Assembly (NCBI GenBank): GCA_037178975.1 | Contig: JASJZH010000004.1 | Span: forward strand, 5,518,001 to 5,582,000 | DNA: 64,000 nucleotides | DNA from: Oscheius tipulae | Lineage: Eukaryota; Nematoda; Chromadorea; Rhabditida; Rhabditidae | Direction of reading: 5' to 3' | In this document: piece after piece, positions 9,716-21,454 of the stretch | Position numbering within the stretch: position 1 is the first letter of the stretch | Layout of the letters: each line of letters starts with the position of its first letter | The notes under the pieces: model-generated | Database searches by the model: none | What the model saw: only the letters and a program-made list of their open reading frames with translations | Told to the model about the DNA's origin: nothing | Position numbers and translations under genes: made by a program

Positions 9716-12700
9716 TTATGGATTTACCTGTCTTATAGTCATATTGATCCTATACTCATTCAGATAGTTTTCTAGAAAGTCGTCGTCCTTTATTGTGAAC
9801 TTCTTCGTCAATTTGGTGCACGGAATCGCGTGGTAGACGAGTCTCTGCTCGCCGTGCATCACCAGGACGTCTCCGGAATGAAGCCAGATAGGCAGAACAG
9901 GATCGTCGAGCGTCATTCCGCCAGAGAGATAGACGGCCGACTGGCCGAGAGACAACGATATAAGTGGGGCGTTGCTTCTTTCGGATCTGAACCGATTTGC
10001 TGGGAAAGAGGATGAACTGACCTGTCCACGTGAGGAGAAAGAGCGGACTTGGGAGGATAGTAATTTATGATGGTCGTATCCGGTGTCATGCTGCCAATTC
10101 CCAGGGCCCGGGAGATTACCTGGAAACCTGTGGTTCAGAGGCTGTTTTTGTGGTTACAAGTTTAGCACACAAACATAGCCAAGTATTTGTTGTAGTTGAA
10201 ATTGACCGGAAATGCCTTACGGCTCTTTATTCTTTGTCTAATTGGTTGGGGACAAAGCTTTGTCAACATTTTTCACCAAAACAGGCCGGAAAAAACACTC
10301 TAGCAACAATTTTGGTGCCAGAACTAACTTCTTCCTGTGCATTGCTTGTTTACTTTATTATTAGCGTTTTCTTCTTTTTGTTACAGCGGGAGATTCAACG
10401 TCAAGCTGCAAGAAGCCAGAGCTCGTTGAAAACATTTCACCAAAAACACAAGATTTCACCGCAGGATTAGAATAACACCATTCAAAGTCTTGTTCGGTCA
10501 GTTCTTATTAAAAATAATTTTTGTATATCTTGCAGGTTTAGATGAAAACAAAACGGGATCCCAGACTATTTATGAGGTCCCCGAAGTTGAGGAGCGTGAA
10601 GAATACTTTCAAGAATTATACAGGTTTCCAGAAGAATACGTCGAAGAGGAGGAAACTCCTTGAGCTGACAAGGAAGCGACCATAAGTCATCAGCGAGAAC
10701 AAGCAGGTCAGACGCTACAACGCTAAGCAGACCGAATGCTACAAGCTTCAAAAAACAGTTATGTTAGGATTTTTGCTCTTGAAATGGTTTTTCTAGATAC
10801 GGAGCGATTGAAGTAGGAACATCTGTTGTGGTGGCGATTCCCGATGTTGATCGCCCAAAAGCTGGAGCACGAAGTATAATGGCTGTTGTTCTCGGGGAAT
10901 GAAACGGATTTTACAAGTAAGCAATTAACTTAGCATCTTCCCAACTTTTTCGCAAGATATCAAACTCAGCCGTTAGAGGGTTGATCGCTTGATCGCATTG
11001 TGGTCGAAAAAGCTCATAGGGCAAACTAAAATAGGGTAAATCAGCGTTTTACAACTAGCTGTTTTTCACTACTAGTCAATTTCAACTGAATATTTCCATG
11101 AAAAGATTATTAGGACGCTCAATCCTACATTTCACAGCACTTTCGAATTGATTTGTTAATAAAAAGTCGAACCCGCGTTGATCGGGTGGAAAGCGGCCGC
11201 CTTAGCAATATACCACTTCTATTACAAAAATGAAATGTTTTCAATTGCGGTCAATTCCAAATGCAACATATTCACTGTTCAACAGCAATGAATATCTTAT
11301 TAAAGGACTGCCTCACTTTTGGCATGAACTGGGTCCCAAAAGAATGCTTACGGCTGTCACCTATTATTATCTTTTCTCCTCGAAGATCTTTGCAGAACTC
11401 ACCCTGCCAAACAGGACCAATTCGTCGGGCAGTGGTCTCCCAGCCGGCGGATACTCCTTAGTATTCCAATCGTATTCGACTCCCAAGGTAGTCCATCTCA
11501 ATTTGCGTCCAGCCGTTCGCAGCACGTCACTGAAAAAATTGGTTTCAAGACACATATTATTCACAAAGAAACCTTTCAGGAGAAGAGCAATGAGCATCCA
11601 TATTCGTCCGATTCGGTGGCTCTGTATAATTGACCACTCTTCGCATCCATTCAACATCGGCGTCTGGTCTAAAATTTTGCGATTTTCGAAGGTTTTTGTA
11701 CAAAAAGTACCTCAGGATGCCTGGGAGCATGTAAAGTCCAACTCTATCGGCAAAGGAGGCCACCTTCCACTCGTTGACTGGTCGTAATCCGAGTTTTTCG
11801 TACAGACTGGCATCAGCGTACACGAATCCGTCTTCTAGGCTTCTAATCGAGAGTCGTGGATCTCCGAGACGGGGATCTGAAATCGGTCATGTGAATAGGG
11901 ATTGAAGCCTTTTCAGGCGGAAAACCTGCAGCATTCCCCAGGAGAACTTTAATAATTCCTCCAGTTTTCGATCCCTTGCAATTAGTTGCTAACTTTTAGC
12001 GAAAAACCAGCCGTCTCCGACGGCTTCGCCGTCCCTTTGCCTTCAAGTTTACAGTGGCGGCTGCGCCGCTTCATAGTATCAAAAGACTCCTAATAGTTTC
12101 ATTAGGACAAAAGCAAAGTTCTAGAGTGAATCTAAAGTTTACTTGCCACCCAATATTTGCAATAACTTTTCTGAACGACACAATTTTTTGACATGCCATG
12201 TCTTACCAGCTTTTGGTCCGCGGTCACGAACGGACGGACAGACACCATTGTGCTTTAATTGTAGAGAGATGCATATAATGGCAAATCGAGAATAAGCCTA
12301 AGAGTCTGTGGCCATTCAAGGCTCTACTGACCGAGGGAGAAGGCAGCTTCACTCCAGCGGAATGGCTACCAAGCCAACATTTCTGCTGCTCCTACACTGC
12401 TGGCTTCTACGGACTGCGCGGTACCTGCCACGCTAGTGCTTTGCGGTCGCAAGAAGAATGAAGAAGAAGACACCGTTCTTATCTTTTCTTCTTTTCGCTC
12501 TCATCTTCCCACATCAACAACACGTGCTTCTCATCCCTCTCATGAATACAAAATGCCCCCTATACTCAGCAGACGATAGCGGGACTAGTGCTTCCCATCT
12601 TTGACATAACCACATTGTCCTCCCCTCCCCCGGTCAGTTCGTCTCTTGATTTCGAAAAACAAAAATCCAAACACATCTTTCCCTCCTTTTCTAGGATCAA

Positions 12701-12874
12701 ACTTCCTCCAAACGAGTGCGAGAAAATAGAACTCGAGCAAAACAAGAAGAACCTACCAATGACATCAGCAAATTCTGGCAGTGGTTTTCTCTTCTTGTAC
12801 TTCTTGAACATTGTCTTGAAGACAGTCCATTCGCCGCCCTCCGTATCGCTACCGTACTGATCCGCATCTTCTTT
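9716..12874 (-). CDS. ALKBH1: ALKBH1-type Fe(II)/2-oxoglutarate dioxygenase
   Basis: ALKBH1 is an AlkB-family oxygenase that acts on methylated or otherwise modified nucleic acids, including tRNA. Exons join in phase at 12874-12757, 11876-11711, 11668-11573, 11529-11403, 10119-10022 and 9986-9716. The N-terminal exon contains FKTMFKKYKKRKPLPEFADVI. Then come DRVGLYMLPGIL, KLRWTTLGVEYDWNTKEYPP and IINYYPPKSALSPHVDRSE with the iron-binding HxD. The core continues LSLGQSAVYLSGG, WLHSGDVLVMHGEQRLVYHA with the distal histidine, and RINMTIRQV, where the family's 2-oxoglutarate arginines fall. It ends NP-stop at 9716, shorter than the human C-terminus. The first exon with the ATG was not found; KEDADQYGSDTEGGEW opens after an acceptor. 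Two introns are unusually long: 10120-11402 contains a mobile-element relic on the opposite strand, and 11877-12756 holds a dispersed repeat. Confidence 0.92.
10563..10905 (+). pseudogene. Relic of a transposon-type coding region (KRBA2/SCAND3-like domain) inside the ALKBH1 intron
   Basis: On the strand opposite ALKBH1 there are protein-like pieces: RSVKNTFKNYTGFQKNTSKR, RKLLELTRKRP, ENKQVRRYNAKQTECYKLQ, and after a short break IEVGTSVVVAIPDVDRPKAG followed by ARSIMAVVLGE and a stop. The pattern GD.V.V.IPDVDR..G.R...GVVL is found near the C-terminus of KRBA2/SCAND3-like, integrase-bearing transposon proteins. The pieces lie in different frames, so this looks decayed. The family link is from memory of the motif. 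Confidence 0.45.
12001..12275. repeat. Dispersed repeat, copy 1
   Basis: This stretch in an ALKBH1 intron shares long blocks with 34,985-35,365. Shared words include GACAAAA, TTCTAGAG, ACTTGCCACCCAATAT, CAATAACTTTTTCTGAAC (one T fewer here), CGGACGGACAGACACCAT and GTAGAGAGA. An upstream part, CCGTCCCT then GCGGCTGCGCCGCTTC, corresponds to the part that follows GTAGAGAGA in the other copy. The order suggests a repeat unit present in more than one register. No coding frame is seen. Confidence 0.7.
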
Positions 12875-14129
12875 CTGCAAAACAAGCAAATTAGTGGGGG
12901 AACAGTGCGTGCTGCACGATATTTTTGATTTTATTTGTAAGGTGATCGCGCAGGCGAACGATTAGTTTTGTAGTTGTTCCGGTGAGAGATTAATCATCCT
13001 CTGGGAAATCAGCGTTAACTGTCCGGATAGGTTTACAATGTGCACTTATAGTCATCATATTCGTTCCTCGAGAGATCCATTTCCACTAAAAATGGAGAGT
13101 AATTTCCTGTTTCTCGTCGGTTCTTTCAGTGAAAACGCTAGGTCTCACGAGGAAAGAATCTACAGTACTATGTTTTCATCTTTCGGACTAAAAAGACTAC
13201 ATAAAATATTATGTTTTCTGTTGCCCGTACTTGCTTGAACTGATCTCATACTTGATTCAAGCTTTCTGGAGGAAAAACATGGTTGAAATTTATGAAATCT
13301 AGGCATATATCTTAATTACAAAAGCTCGAAATCAAGCTATTTTTTTACCAGCTACCGTCTTCTCATGGATGGCGTACTAAGCAAGAGCTACAGAATCTCA
13401 AAACAGTTATAATTACTCATATCTCATTCTCACAAACCCATTAAGAAAGTCGACTTCCTGGCCTGTCGTTTAGCTGGTTTTCACCAGCCTCATCAGAAGA
13501 CACATACTGACTTTTTCGGACAAGAGCTGCTTTCTAATTATTCGAGGCTCCCCAAGGTACTGAGATGTTCAAACACATTAATTGGCTGTTATTTACTACC
13601 TGAAAGCAGCTGAAAATGGTCGCCTTTGTATACGATTAACCGATACAGAAAATCACAAGATTAGCGGTATGTTAGGGCTTCTTTCATCCGTTTCGTCTAC
13701 TTTCCAAGAGGGTTTCACATCTATACCAGTAATCTCTAGTACACGAGTAAACATCGCTAATTCTCCATTCATCATTTGGCCATATGTCTGAATTTTTGTG
13801 GTGCTAGCCACCATATTTTCCCGCCCGTTTCTCGAGCCACTCCGCATTAATTAGTGATCTCGTAATCATCGTAAACAATGCGCCTTGGGTAGTAAATTTG
13901 TACTTAAACTTTCGTTATTTTTCTAAAAAAACTGGTTTTCGAATCTCTTTCATTTGACCTGATGCAAGTTAGATGTGACACAGTACTCTATTTTCAATCT
14001 TTCATCTTTTCACCTGTTTATGCTCATGAAAAAGTCATTTCATGAGCAGCTGCTACAGGTTACGCATCGAATTTGTTGTGGAGGGAGGTAAAGAACTGAG
14101 GTCTTACCTGTGGCGGGGCGGGGCTCGTT
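12875..14129. other. Interval with no assigned gene
   Basis: The missing 5' exon of ALKBH1 may lie here. One candidate is an ATG at about 13078 on the minus strand (MDLSRNEYDDYKCT), but its splice phase does not fit. A minus-strand open frame at 13847-13653 contains GQMMNGELAMFTRVLEITG and KPSWKVDETDERSPN, which looks protein-like but is not recognised; it is equally open on the plus strand. Nothing else stands out. Confidence 0.4.
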
Positions 14130-14433
14130 TCAGAGCTGCTGCTCTCTCGACTTCTGTCGCTCATCGTTGAGCGCTTTGTACTTGCGGAGGAGCTCGATTT
14201 TGCCTCGTTCAAGTTCCGCTTCATATTCCTGCAAAAAGCGTGCTTTTTATCGATCAATTCTTTTCGTTTTTGCTGATATTATCTGCAAAGAAAAGCAAAG
14301 GTACCTGCATAGGCTTGTAGTAATGGGAGACAACATTGGCCCCGATTATGACTCCAATAACGAGAACGGCACTCTTCTTTAGGGCTTCTTCGAGCGGTAG
14401 ACGATACGGCCACCAGCGGGGGTTGGAAGACAT
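14130..14433 (-). CDS. UQCC6: BRAWNIN/UQCC6-like mitochondrial single-pass microprotein
   Basis: Two exons (14433-14305 and 14228-14130) give a 75-residue protein starting MSSNPRWWPYRLPLEEA. It has one membrane segment, SAVLVIGVIIGANVVSHYYK, and a charged helical tail with ERGKIELLRKYKALNDERQ. The segment GANVVSHYYKP followed by RGKIELL matches the layout of human BRAWNIN (GAEVVHRYYRP, RGELKTELL), a small inner-membrane protein needed to assemble respiratory complex III. Length is close to the human protein. The acceptor CTTTTTGCAG and donor CAG-GTACC are clean. The match rests on a short, low-complexity region, so another small mitochondrial membrane protein is possible. An in-frame ATG-less extension upstream (LRKPLPC) is not used. 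Confidence 0.55.
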
Positions 14434-14842
14434 GCAGGGAAGAGGTTTCCTCAGTCTGAAAAATACGAGACTTCCGCTGTGATCACAAATTGAGCAGTGT
14501 CTAATTGTCCCGCCCCGTTTCGTTTATTCATGTTCCCTCTCGGAGTGAGATCACCCTCAAATAGCTTTATAGACGTCCTTCTTACGCTTCTTAATTTTTT
14601 TTTCCTCGCTTAGGTTTCCGTTCTTTGCCTACTTCCAGACCAAAATCAAGCCTGTCTACTCCCAGAAACAGATCAAAGAAGCATCTGAGTCTTTTCGGCA
14701 AAATATCATAGTTCACAGATTGAAAAAGATATTGAAATAGAGCACGATAGATCATAATCCAGCCGTGCTCAAGTGAAGCCTAATCACGTCTTTCTCAGAA
14801 AATCTCGTACTATTTTTGATCCCAAAATCAAGAGCTTCCAGA

Positions 14843-16289
14843 ATGCATTATTTTACACTACTGAATAGAACAGCGGCCTTGAGCGATGGCTCCGATTACT
14901 GGATGGACAGACTGATGGAGCTGGAAGTTTGTCTGCTTCTTTGGAGGTAGATTTGGGGAGTAATACAAAAGTAACGGGGATTTCCAGCTATGTGGAATGC
15001 GGGTCAATGCTGTACATGCTCTACAAGACGAACCAATACCACCCGAATCTGACATGCCTGCTTAAACATTTAGTTATACAGTATTTTTTCTCGATGGGAG
15101 CCAGACTCGTTCAAATAGCCTACATGTATAGAATGAACCCGAGTGGTTAGTATAGGGTCTTACGCGAATTTCATAATGAAAACATTTAGTAGATTTACGC
15201 GAAAGTTACGTCTTTACTGGAGCTACCTTGATACGCAACTGGCTTGTGTTCATCGCCTTCTACTTCGCTCCCTTCGCAATGTTTGAAAGATCATACGCGA
15301 CGATCAAGATCCAGGTGTTTCTGAGCAGTTATGCGCTCGGAATAATTAGCCCTTTTTAGGATTACGAAAACAATCAGCGACTCTATGTCGGCTATTTGCT
15401 GGCACTGATCCTTCATCTCTTTTGCTTGATCTCGGCCGTACTGTTTATACTTCGTGAGTCATCCTTACAGCAATTTTCTGATACAAAGATGCAGAAGTCA
15501 TCCCCGTATGGTATCATCTCGGTGGTTTCCTCACTGCCAATATTGCATCATTTTTTGTAAGTTCAAAATATGAAAAGTCATATTGCATAGGTTTGCCTAG
15601 CCAATGACTACTGCAACGCCAAGCGGTTCGAATCTATCGCATTGATGGGAAAAGACACGGCCAACTACTCCCTAAGCGAACGATTTCAGCTCGTCGAAAA
15701 CTTGAAAACAGCTCACGTGAGAAATATACAAGGAATGCAAACAAAACCAAAGGTTTCAGCTCTTCAAAAGAGGAATCACCTTTATAATTGCTTTCAGCAT
15801 TTCCTGCAGCTCGTTTATTAGCGCCGAAATCGTGGAAAATGATCCGATTTTGAAGAATTGGATGCATGTCGGCTTCAACTACACGGCTATAGTGTAAGTC
15901 AAGCGGTTCTATCAAATAACCATTTACTGGGTTTTACTTCTGGACAAAACACCTAGAAAATGATGTTTTACAGGTATGGAATAGGACTGCCGGCAGCAAT
16001 GTATTACTACAATCATCTGTGGCAGAAGGAGTTCGTCCGATTGTGGAATGTGGTATCTAAATCGGCGAAAAGGCTATGAAAACACGACTTTTAGTTCAAG
16101 ACCATGGTATGTGGCCGAAGTAACCATGTAGATCTGATCGAGAAGCAAGCTAGTCTGCCCAAACTCAAAACGACAATGGGAAAGGACATGCTGCCGAGGA
16201 AGGAGAACGAGACGGACATATACTTTGATCAGCTGAACAAGGACTGGAAGTTCGTGAGGAAACATAGTTCAAGAGTGCTTACAGTATAG
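14843..16289 (+). CDS. Nematode serpentine (7TM) chemoreceptor, Sre/Sra-superfamily-like
   Basis: Nine exons, about 358 residues: 14843-14946, 14988-15145, 15190-15314, 15360-15453, 15495-15556, 15591-15716, 15760-15893, 15974-16052 and 16095-16289. Start MHYFTLLNRTAALSDGSDYW. Hydrophobic segments include TLIRNWLVFIAFYFAPFAMF, GYLLALILHLFCLISAVLFI, YHLGGFLTANIASFFVCLAN, GITFIIAFSISCSSFISAEI and NYTAIVYGIGLPAAMYYYN. The stretch SLSERFQLVENLKTAHLFKR before TM6 is typical of Sre-type receptors. The cytosolic tail holds KQASLPKLKTTMGKDMLPRK and a final DIYFDQLNKDW. It would be a surface receptor on sensory or other cells. The third exon can begin at 15190 or 15193, both in phase. The subfamily is a judgement from motifs. 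It ends 325 bases from the convergent XPC stop. Confidence 0.8.
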
Positions 16290-16613
16290 TTCTTAACCAG
16301 AAGAAGTCTCCCACGAAATGTCATAAAATAGATAAATTGACAGACTTACAGATTTCTGTAAACTGACGAACGGTAGAAGACAATCGAGAGACGGAAATGG
16401 CCTATTACTTCTCATTCCCAAGAGAGTCAAAGATAGGCCATGATTCAAACATTTTTCTCGTTCAAGGGCAAATTCAAAGCTTCTTTATTTGTACAATTCG
16501 GTCACCGAGAAACATTGGGATTGAGTGAACAGCCGGTATGTGGTTTGAGTATCAGAACAAAGCAATGAAAATGTGATAGATAAGCAATAAAATGGGACCA
16601 TAAAAAAGGGACC

Positions 16614-19600
16614 CTAAATACCCATAACATCGTGCAGAGTGTAAGCCTTGGTCGAGGGCTTGGACGTCTTGTCGATGACATTCTGCGGTCTTTCCTCGTC
16701 CTCCTCCTTCTGGCCGCTCTTCTTCTTTTTGGCAGTCTTCTTCTTGCCCTTCATGTCCTTCTCTTCGACCACCGTATGATGTCCGAACTTGCTCTTGACA
16801 CGATGAATACGAAGAACGCCCTGAATGAACTTCTTCCAGTTTTTCAGCGCGCGTTCTTGTCGCTTCTTGATCTCGCGAGCCTCACGCTCCGCTTCGGCCT
16901 TCTTCCACTCGGCCACAAACAGCTTCTCGTCTTCCTCGAGGACACAGGCTCCTTCGATACTAAAATTCGATTTTTCGATTAGAAATGCGACAAAAACTTA
17001 CAGAGGAAAGTTGGAGCAGGAGTTGAACTCCCAGCCGATGACAGCCGGAACACATTCTTTGCCCAATTTTCGAGCAATCTGAGGCAGCCCAGGCAGACGA
17101 AGATGGACAGCTCCGATCGGACACATGATCGGCTGGTACAGATAGACGTTTCCGTAGTCGTTTTTGGGAATCACGCCCTGAAAAACTTTTTTTATGGAAA
17201 TGTATATGGACATACGTTTGTGCATGACAATGGACGGAAAGGCTCCGTCTGCCAAAAGCCGTAGACTCCGAGCTCCTTTTCGACCCTTTCCTCCTTCGGA
17301 ATTCGAGGATCCGTCAGCGCTTTGACCATTTTGTAAGGCTTCTCGCCTTCCTTGATGCTCCGAGCCAACTTCTCCCATTTTTTCTCGCCAAGAAGCGTAT
17401 AGACCGTATCTCGGGGGTAGATCTTTTCGTTTTTGATTCCAATTTCTCCGAGGGCCTTCTGCTTCGAGGCCGGCGGGTAAAGGGCTTGGAACTTGAGCAG
17501 ATGTCTCTCCAGAACGTATCTGAAGCAAAGATTCAATACAAAAACGATAGAAAAAGTTTACAGAGGGTGATTCTTGTACTCTCCGATCGTGTTCGGCAGC
17601 GGACGATTGATCATCTCAGTTCGGAAGTGAAGATCCTCGAGTTTGGCGCGTTGCTTATTGGCTCGGACGGCGTCCAAGCTGAAGGTCTGAGTCAGCCACG
17701 AGGCGTTTGTACGTCGACGACGGAAATCCGGATGAGGAAAGTCGCTGGCGTAACGGGCCGAAACGTCTCGGACACCGCGTTCTTAAAAAGTTTAATATAT
17801 ATAAAAGAGGTCCATAATCCTACTGTCATCGACGGCGAAAATGTAATGAATGGGCTTGTGAGTCAGTTCCTCGATCTCGTACGGCTTGTCCACGACGCCC
17901 TTTTCCGGCTCAATCGAAATCCATCGTTTCTCCTTCGTATTCCAATATTCGACCCAGTAGTCCGTGTCGGCGAGTTTCTTCTCTCGAGCCTCCTTCCTCT
18001 TCTTTCCGCGCATCTTCTTCATATCCTCCGCCGTGATTTCCTTCTCAACCTTGACCTTCGGCGGCTTCTTGATATTCTTCAGCTCCTCCCAACGACGAGG
18101 AATCGGACGCGTATTAAGACAAATACGAGCTGTGGCACCGAAGCCGACCAGCAGAGCGAAAAGGAGCTGAAAAAGGGCGATTTACTAACAAGAATTTCAA
18201 GTTTGCTGACCCCGGCTCGTTCCAAGTCCATCTCGTAGCGCTGTTTGCCGGCTAGATAGGCAAAACGGGCAGTTTCCTTGTAGAGAAACTGATCGGCTTC
18301 GTCGCCACCATCATCTGGAGGCAATTCAGCTGGAGAGAAGGAGACCGAGTACCAGATGGCAATCTGGAGAGCCATCTCCTTCGTGAGCGGTTCTCCCTGG
18401 AGCTTTTGGAGCCTCTCAGGCAATTGGGTGACCATGAGCATGGGAACTGTTCTCTCGTGAAGCAGAGCCTTCACCGTGTACTGTAGATGGGCAATGAAGC
18501 AGAGAACGTGGGCCTGAATGTATCGATAAAGTACCCGATTTTGAAACAAGGAACCTTGTGGGTGTTCTCGAACTTCTTCCGGATCTCCTTGTTCACCTCC
18601 TGACGAAGATAATGAGCCCACCAGTCGTAGCCACTGGCCTCTTCGCCTTCGACAGTAACCTCAAGCTTGTTTTGGTCTTGTGCATCCACTGGCTCCATTT
18701 CCATCCATTCGTCCTCACTTGACGAGCTACCATCTTCTTTCGCCTCCTTTTTCTCTTCCTCCTCTTCTTCCATCTTCGTCTCCTCGTCTGGATCTCTTCC
18801 GCCAGTCATGAGAACTCTCCTGACATAACCTTCGCGATCAGCATTGAATTCGGCTTTGATGCCGTCCAAAAGACGATAACCCTCATCGATGTCTATTTCC
18901 TTAGTGCTCTGACTGGAGATCTGATTGGCAAGGATTCTATAAAATTACTTGTAAATAGGCAAGGAAACTGGCATACCTAAAAACGAGCATCTTCTGTTCG
19001 CCTCTACGCAGTCTTCTTGGCGGAACAACGATATCGCCGCAGACGTTTTTCCCCCCGAGGCTCTTCTCCCAAGGCTTGATGATTTTGTTCGTAGGGGTTT
19101 TCGTGCCATTCGAGCCAGTGCGAGCTGTCCCTGCTCTTTTGTTGGAAACGGATCCACCGCCTCCACGTCTCGGAGCCTTCTTCTTGTTTGCTCGACGAAT
19201 CTCTTCTATTTCTTCCTCATCCAGACCATCATCTTCATCTTCCTCCTCACTATCAGACGTTTCTTCAGTACTCGGCTCGTACTTTCTCTTCCTGGTCGGA
19301 TTCTTGTTTTTCTTCTTGGCAAACTTCTGAGAATTTTGATTGGGAAAGCACAAAATAGGCGGAAACCTCTTCTATTTCGTCCTCAGAACTCTCTGCGGAA
19401 GAAATATCGGATCCGGATCCAGAATCACTATCGACAGCTACCTTGTACGAAATAGAGGCGCGAGATTGTCGGCGTGGATCTGAAACTCGATGGCTCTTAA
19501 TGTAAAAGACAAAAACTTACTATTTCGAGAAGCAGGCCTTTGAGCGACAAGAAGAGATTCATTCTCCTTTCTTTTCTCCTCATTATCGCTGGAAGCAGCA

Positions 19601-20078
19601 AAGGTCTCCAGACTGGAACTGCTGCTCTTCGAGGCAGTATCAAAATCCTTGGCTTTGACAAAAGGCTCCTTTAATTCCTTGGTCTTGTCTGGTTTCTTTT
19701 GGGTCACAGCTGTCTTCTGCTTCTTGGTCGGAATAAAATCGTCCTCACTGCCGGATTCTTCCTTGACTTCCTTTAAGGTAATCTTCCCCTTCTTGTTTTG
19801 CTTAGTCGGGACGAATTCCTTCTCACTGCTTGAAGATTCGGAGAGATCTAGACGTTCTTCTGTAAGGATCGTTGTGTTTTCGACCCTAAAAGTGCAAAAC
19901 TGGGAATCAAAAATGAGAGACCCTACTTGGAGCTGCTAAGAACACGTTTTCCTCGAACCGGGGGCGCCTTCTTGTCTTTTGCTGCTTTCTTCTTTGTCTT
20001 TCCAGCCTCAATTGTTGGCTCTTCATTGGCTGTGGCGTTAGTTAGCGCTGTGAGTCGCGCTGATCGTCGTTTCTCCAT
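16614..20078 (-). CDS. XPC: XPC/Rad4 DNA damage recognition protein
   Basis: XPC detects distorted DNA and starts global-genome nucleotide excision repair together with RAD23 and centrin. The gene runs from ATG at 20078 (MEKRRSARLTALTNATANEE) through a long lysine/serine/acidic region (KKKAAKDKKAPPVRGKR; EETSDSEEEDEDDGLDEEE). The transglutaminase-like domain follows, with ADTDYWVEYWNTKEKRWISI. Then come the beta-hairpin domains: VLERHLLKFQALYPP (BHD1), YPRDTVYTLLGEKKWEKLAR (BHD2), and NDYGNVYLYQPIMCPIGAVH then RKLGKECVPAVIGWEFNSC (BHD3). The C-terminus has the basic helix EREAREIKKRQERALKNWKK and ends DVMGI. There are many short introns, the first donor directly after SSSK at about 19927. Order and content match the family along its whole length. 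Confidence 0.94.
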
Positions 20079-20142
20079 TGTTCAACCTGAAATTTGCTAT
20101 GGGGTTGAATAATTTTCAAGTTCAAGAAAGAGAAGTGGGAAC

Positions 20143-20580
20143 CAAGGGTTACAATGTACGTTGGACGAACACGAACAGAACAGTCGAGTATTTTTTTTTG
20201 AGATCGAACCGAACACGAAGGATTAATGATACAATGTTCATTCGCCGAACGAGCTGTTCGCGAAGATGCGAACACGAGCGCAGGTTGAACATCGCTAAAA
20301 ACTTAGTCCTTTTTAGACATTTTTAACGCTCAAGTGACAATAATGTTTACAAGATTATAGTTCCTACAATTTGCTCAAACAATGAATACATGAGAAGAAA
20401 GACAATGCCGAGTCATAGAATAAGTTTCTGAAAGAACAATTTCGACTGAATTTTGGAAAGTTTTGTGTTTGTGCGGCCTCCTGAACTATTTGGCCCCGAA
20501 CACTAAACATTTTCTATTTTTTTGTTCGTCGGGCGAACCGAACACAAGCGTTCGGCCATTTGAGTGTCCGCCCAACCCTG
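20143..20580. mobile_element. hAT-like MITE candidate
   Basis: The left edge reads CAAGGGTTACAATG and continues into GGACGAACACGAACAG. The right edge on the opposite strand reads CAGGGTTGGGCGGACACTC and continues into GAACGCTTGTGTTCGG. CAGGG-type ends with internal GAACACGAAC runs resemble hAT-derived MITEs. I see no clear 8-base target duplication, so the edges are tentative. No coding frame is inside. Confidence 0.4.
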
Positions 20581-20835
20581 GTATGGATACCGTGAGAAAA
20601 AAATGAGCTCCGATCATTATCTTTGACAAAATTTAATGACATAAATAGGAAAAATGAAGTTGCGAAACCTGCAAGTTCCCGCACTGGCAAATGCGCTCTA
20701 CCTAGACGCTCAGAGCAACAGCCGATGTTGAGGAACTTTTCCACATACGAAAGTGTCGGAAAGATGTATAACGAAATACTTGGACGTAGAGCTTTGAGCA
20801 ATACGAAGGTCACGAGCACGCATGAGTAAGATACG

Positions 20836-20871
20836 GTCTTGAGATTCTATATAGTTGTAGAATCTCAAGAC
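20836..20871. repeat. Perfect 14-bp inverted repeat (hairpin)
   Basis: GTCTTGAGATTCTA at 20836-20849 is the exact reverse complement of 20858-20871, with an 8-base loop (TATAGTTG). It lies between XPC and BUB1, outside any gene I can see. Confidence 0.7.
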
Positions 20872-21454
20872 TTGTGAGCAGGCAGGGTTAAAGTTTTGTT
20901 CCTTCTACAACATTCAGAGATTTTTCAAAGAAACGAGTCTAGAAGCGTGACACAATGCTACATATCTATGGCCAACGAGTTGTTATAAACCGTGATGTTC
21001 ATCAACTGACGGTCTCTCTAACGAGCGTTTATACATACACACAATATGCAAAACCAAATGCAATTTTCACTATTAGTTTTTTTTTGTTGATTCGGTGGCT
21101 AAAGGGCTGTAAACGACGAGAGGTCTCCGTTCTGAATAACGTTTTTTCTCCAGTATTTGACTGAGTATCAAATATTCTCACGATGTAGTTTGACTGCGTA
21201 AAATTTGAAACAAAATTTCGTTTTTAAATAGTTTTTTTCCCGCAAGTTTTCTGTGCAATTTCTTGATGATATTATTCGTTTTCTGCCGAGGAGGAAAAAT
21301 GAAGTTGCGAAAAAACAAAGCCCCCCCCCGGATTCTTATACAAAAACACTGCAACGTTCCCACGCTCCACGGGCAACGCGCGAGTTGTAGAATTTTCAAA
21401 GCGCCCGATTTTTTTTCTTTTTGATTTCTTTTGAAAAAATAGTTTTTAGCGCGA

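Noticed and set aside
13653-13847. Minus frame with GQMMNGELAMFTRVLEITG as a gene
   Set aside because: Both strands are open over the same bases, no homologue came to mind and no acceptor/donor pair supports a longer gene.
19076-19330. Serine-rich hydrophobic plus-strand frame as a membrane protein
   Set aside because: It is the antisense of the acidic/serine region of XPC, whose Glu/Asp codons read as Ser/Phe on the other strand.
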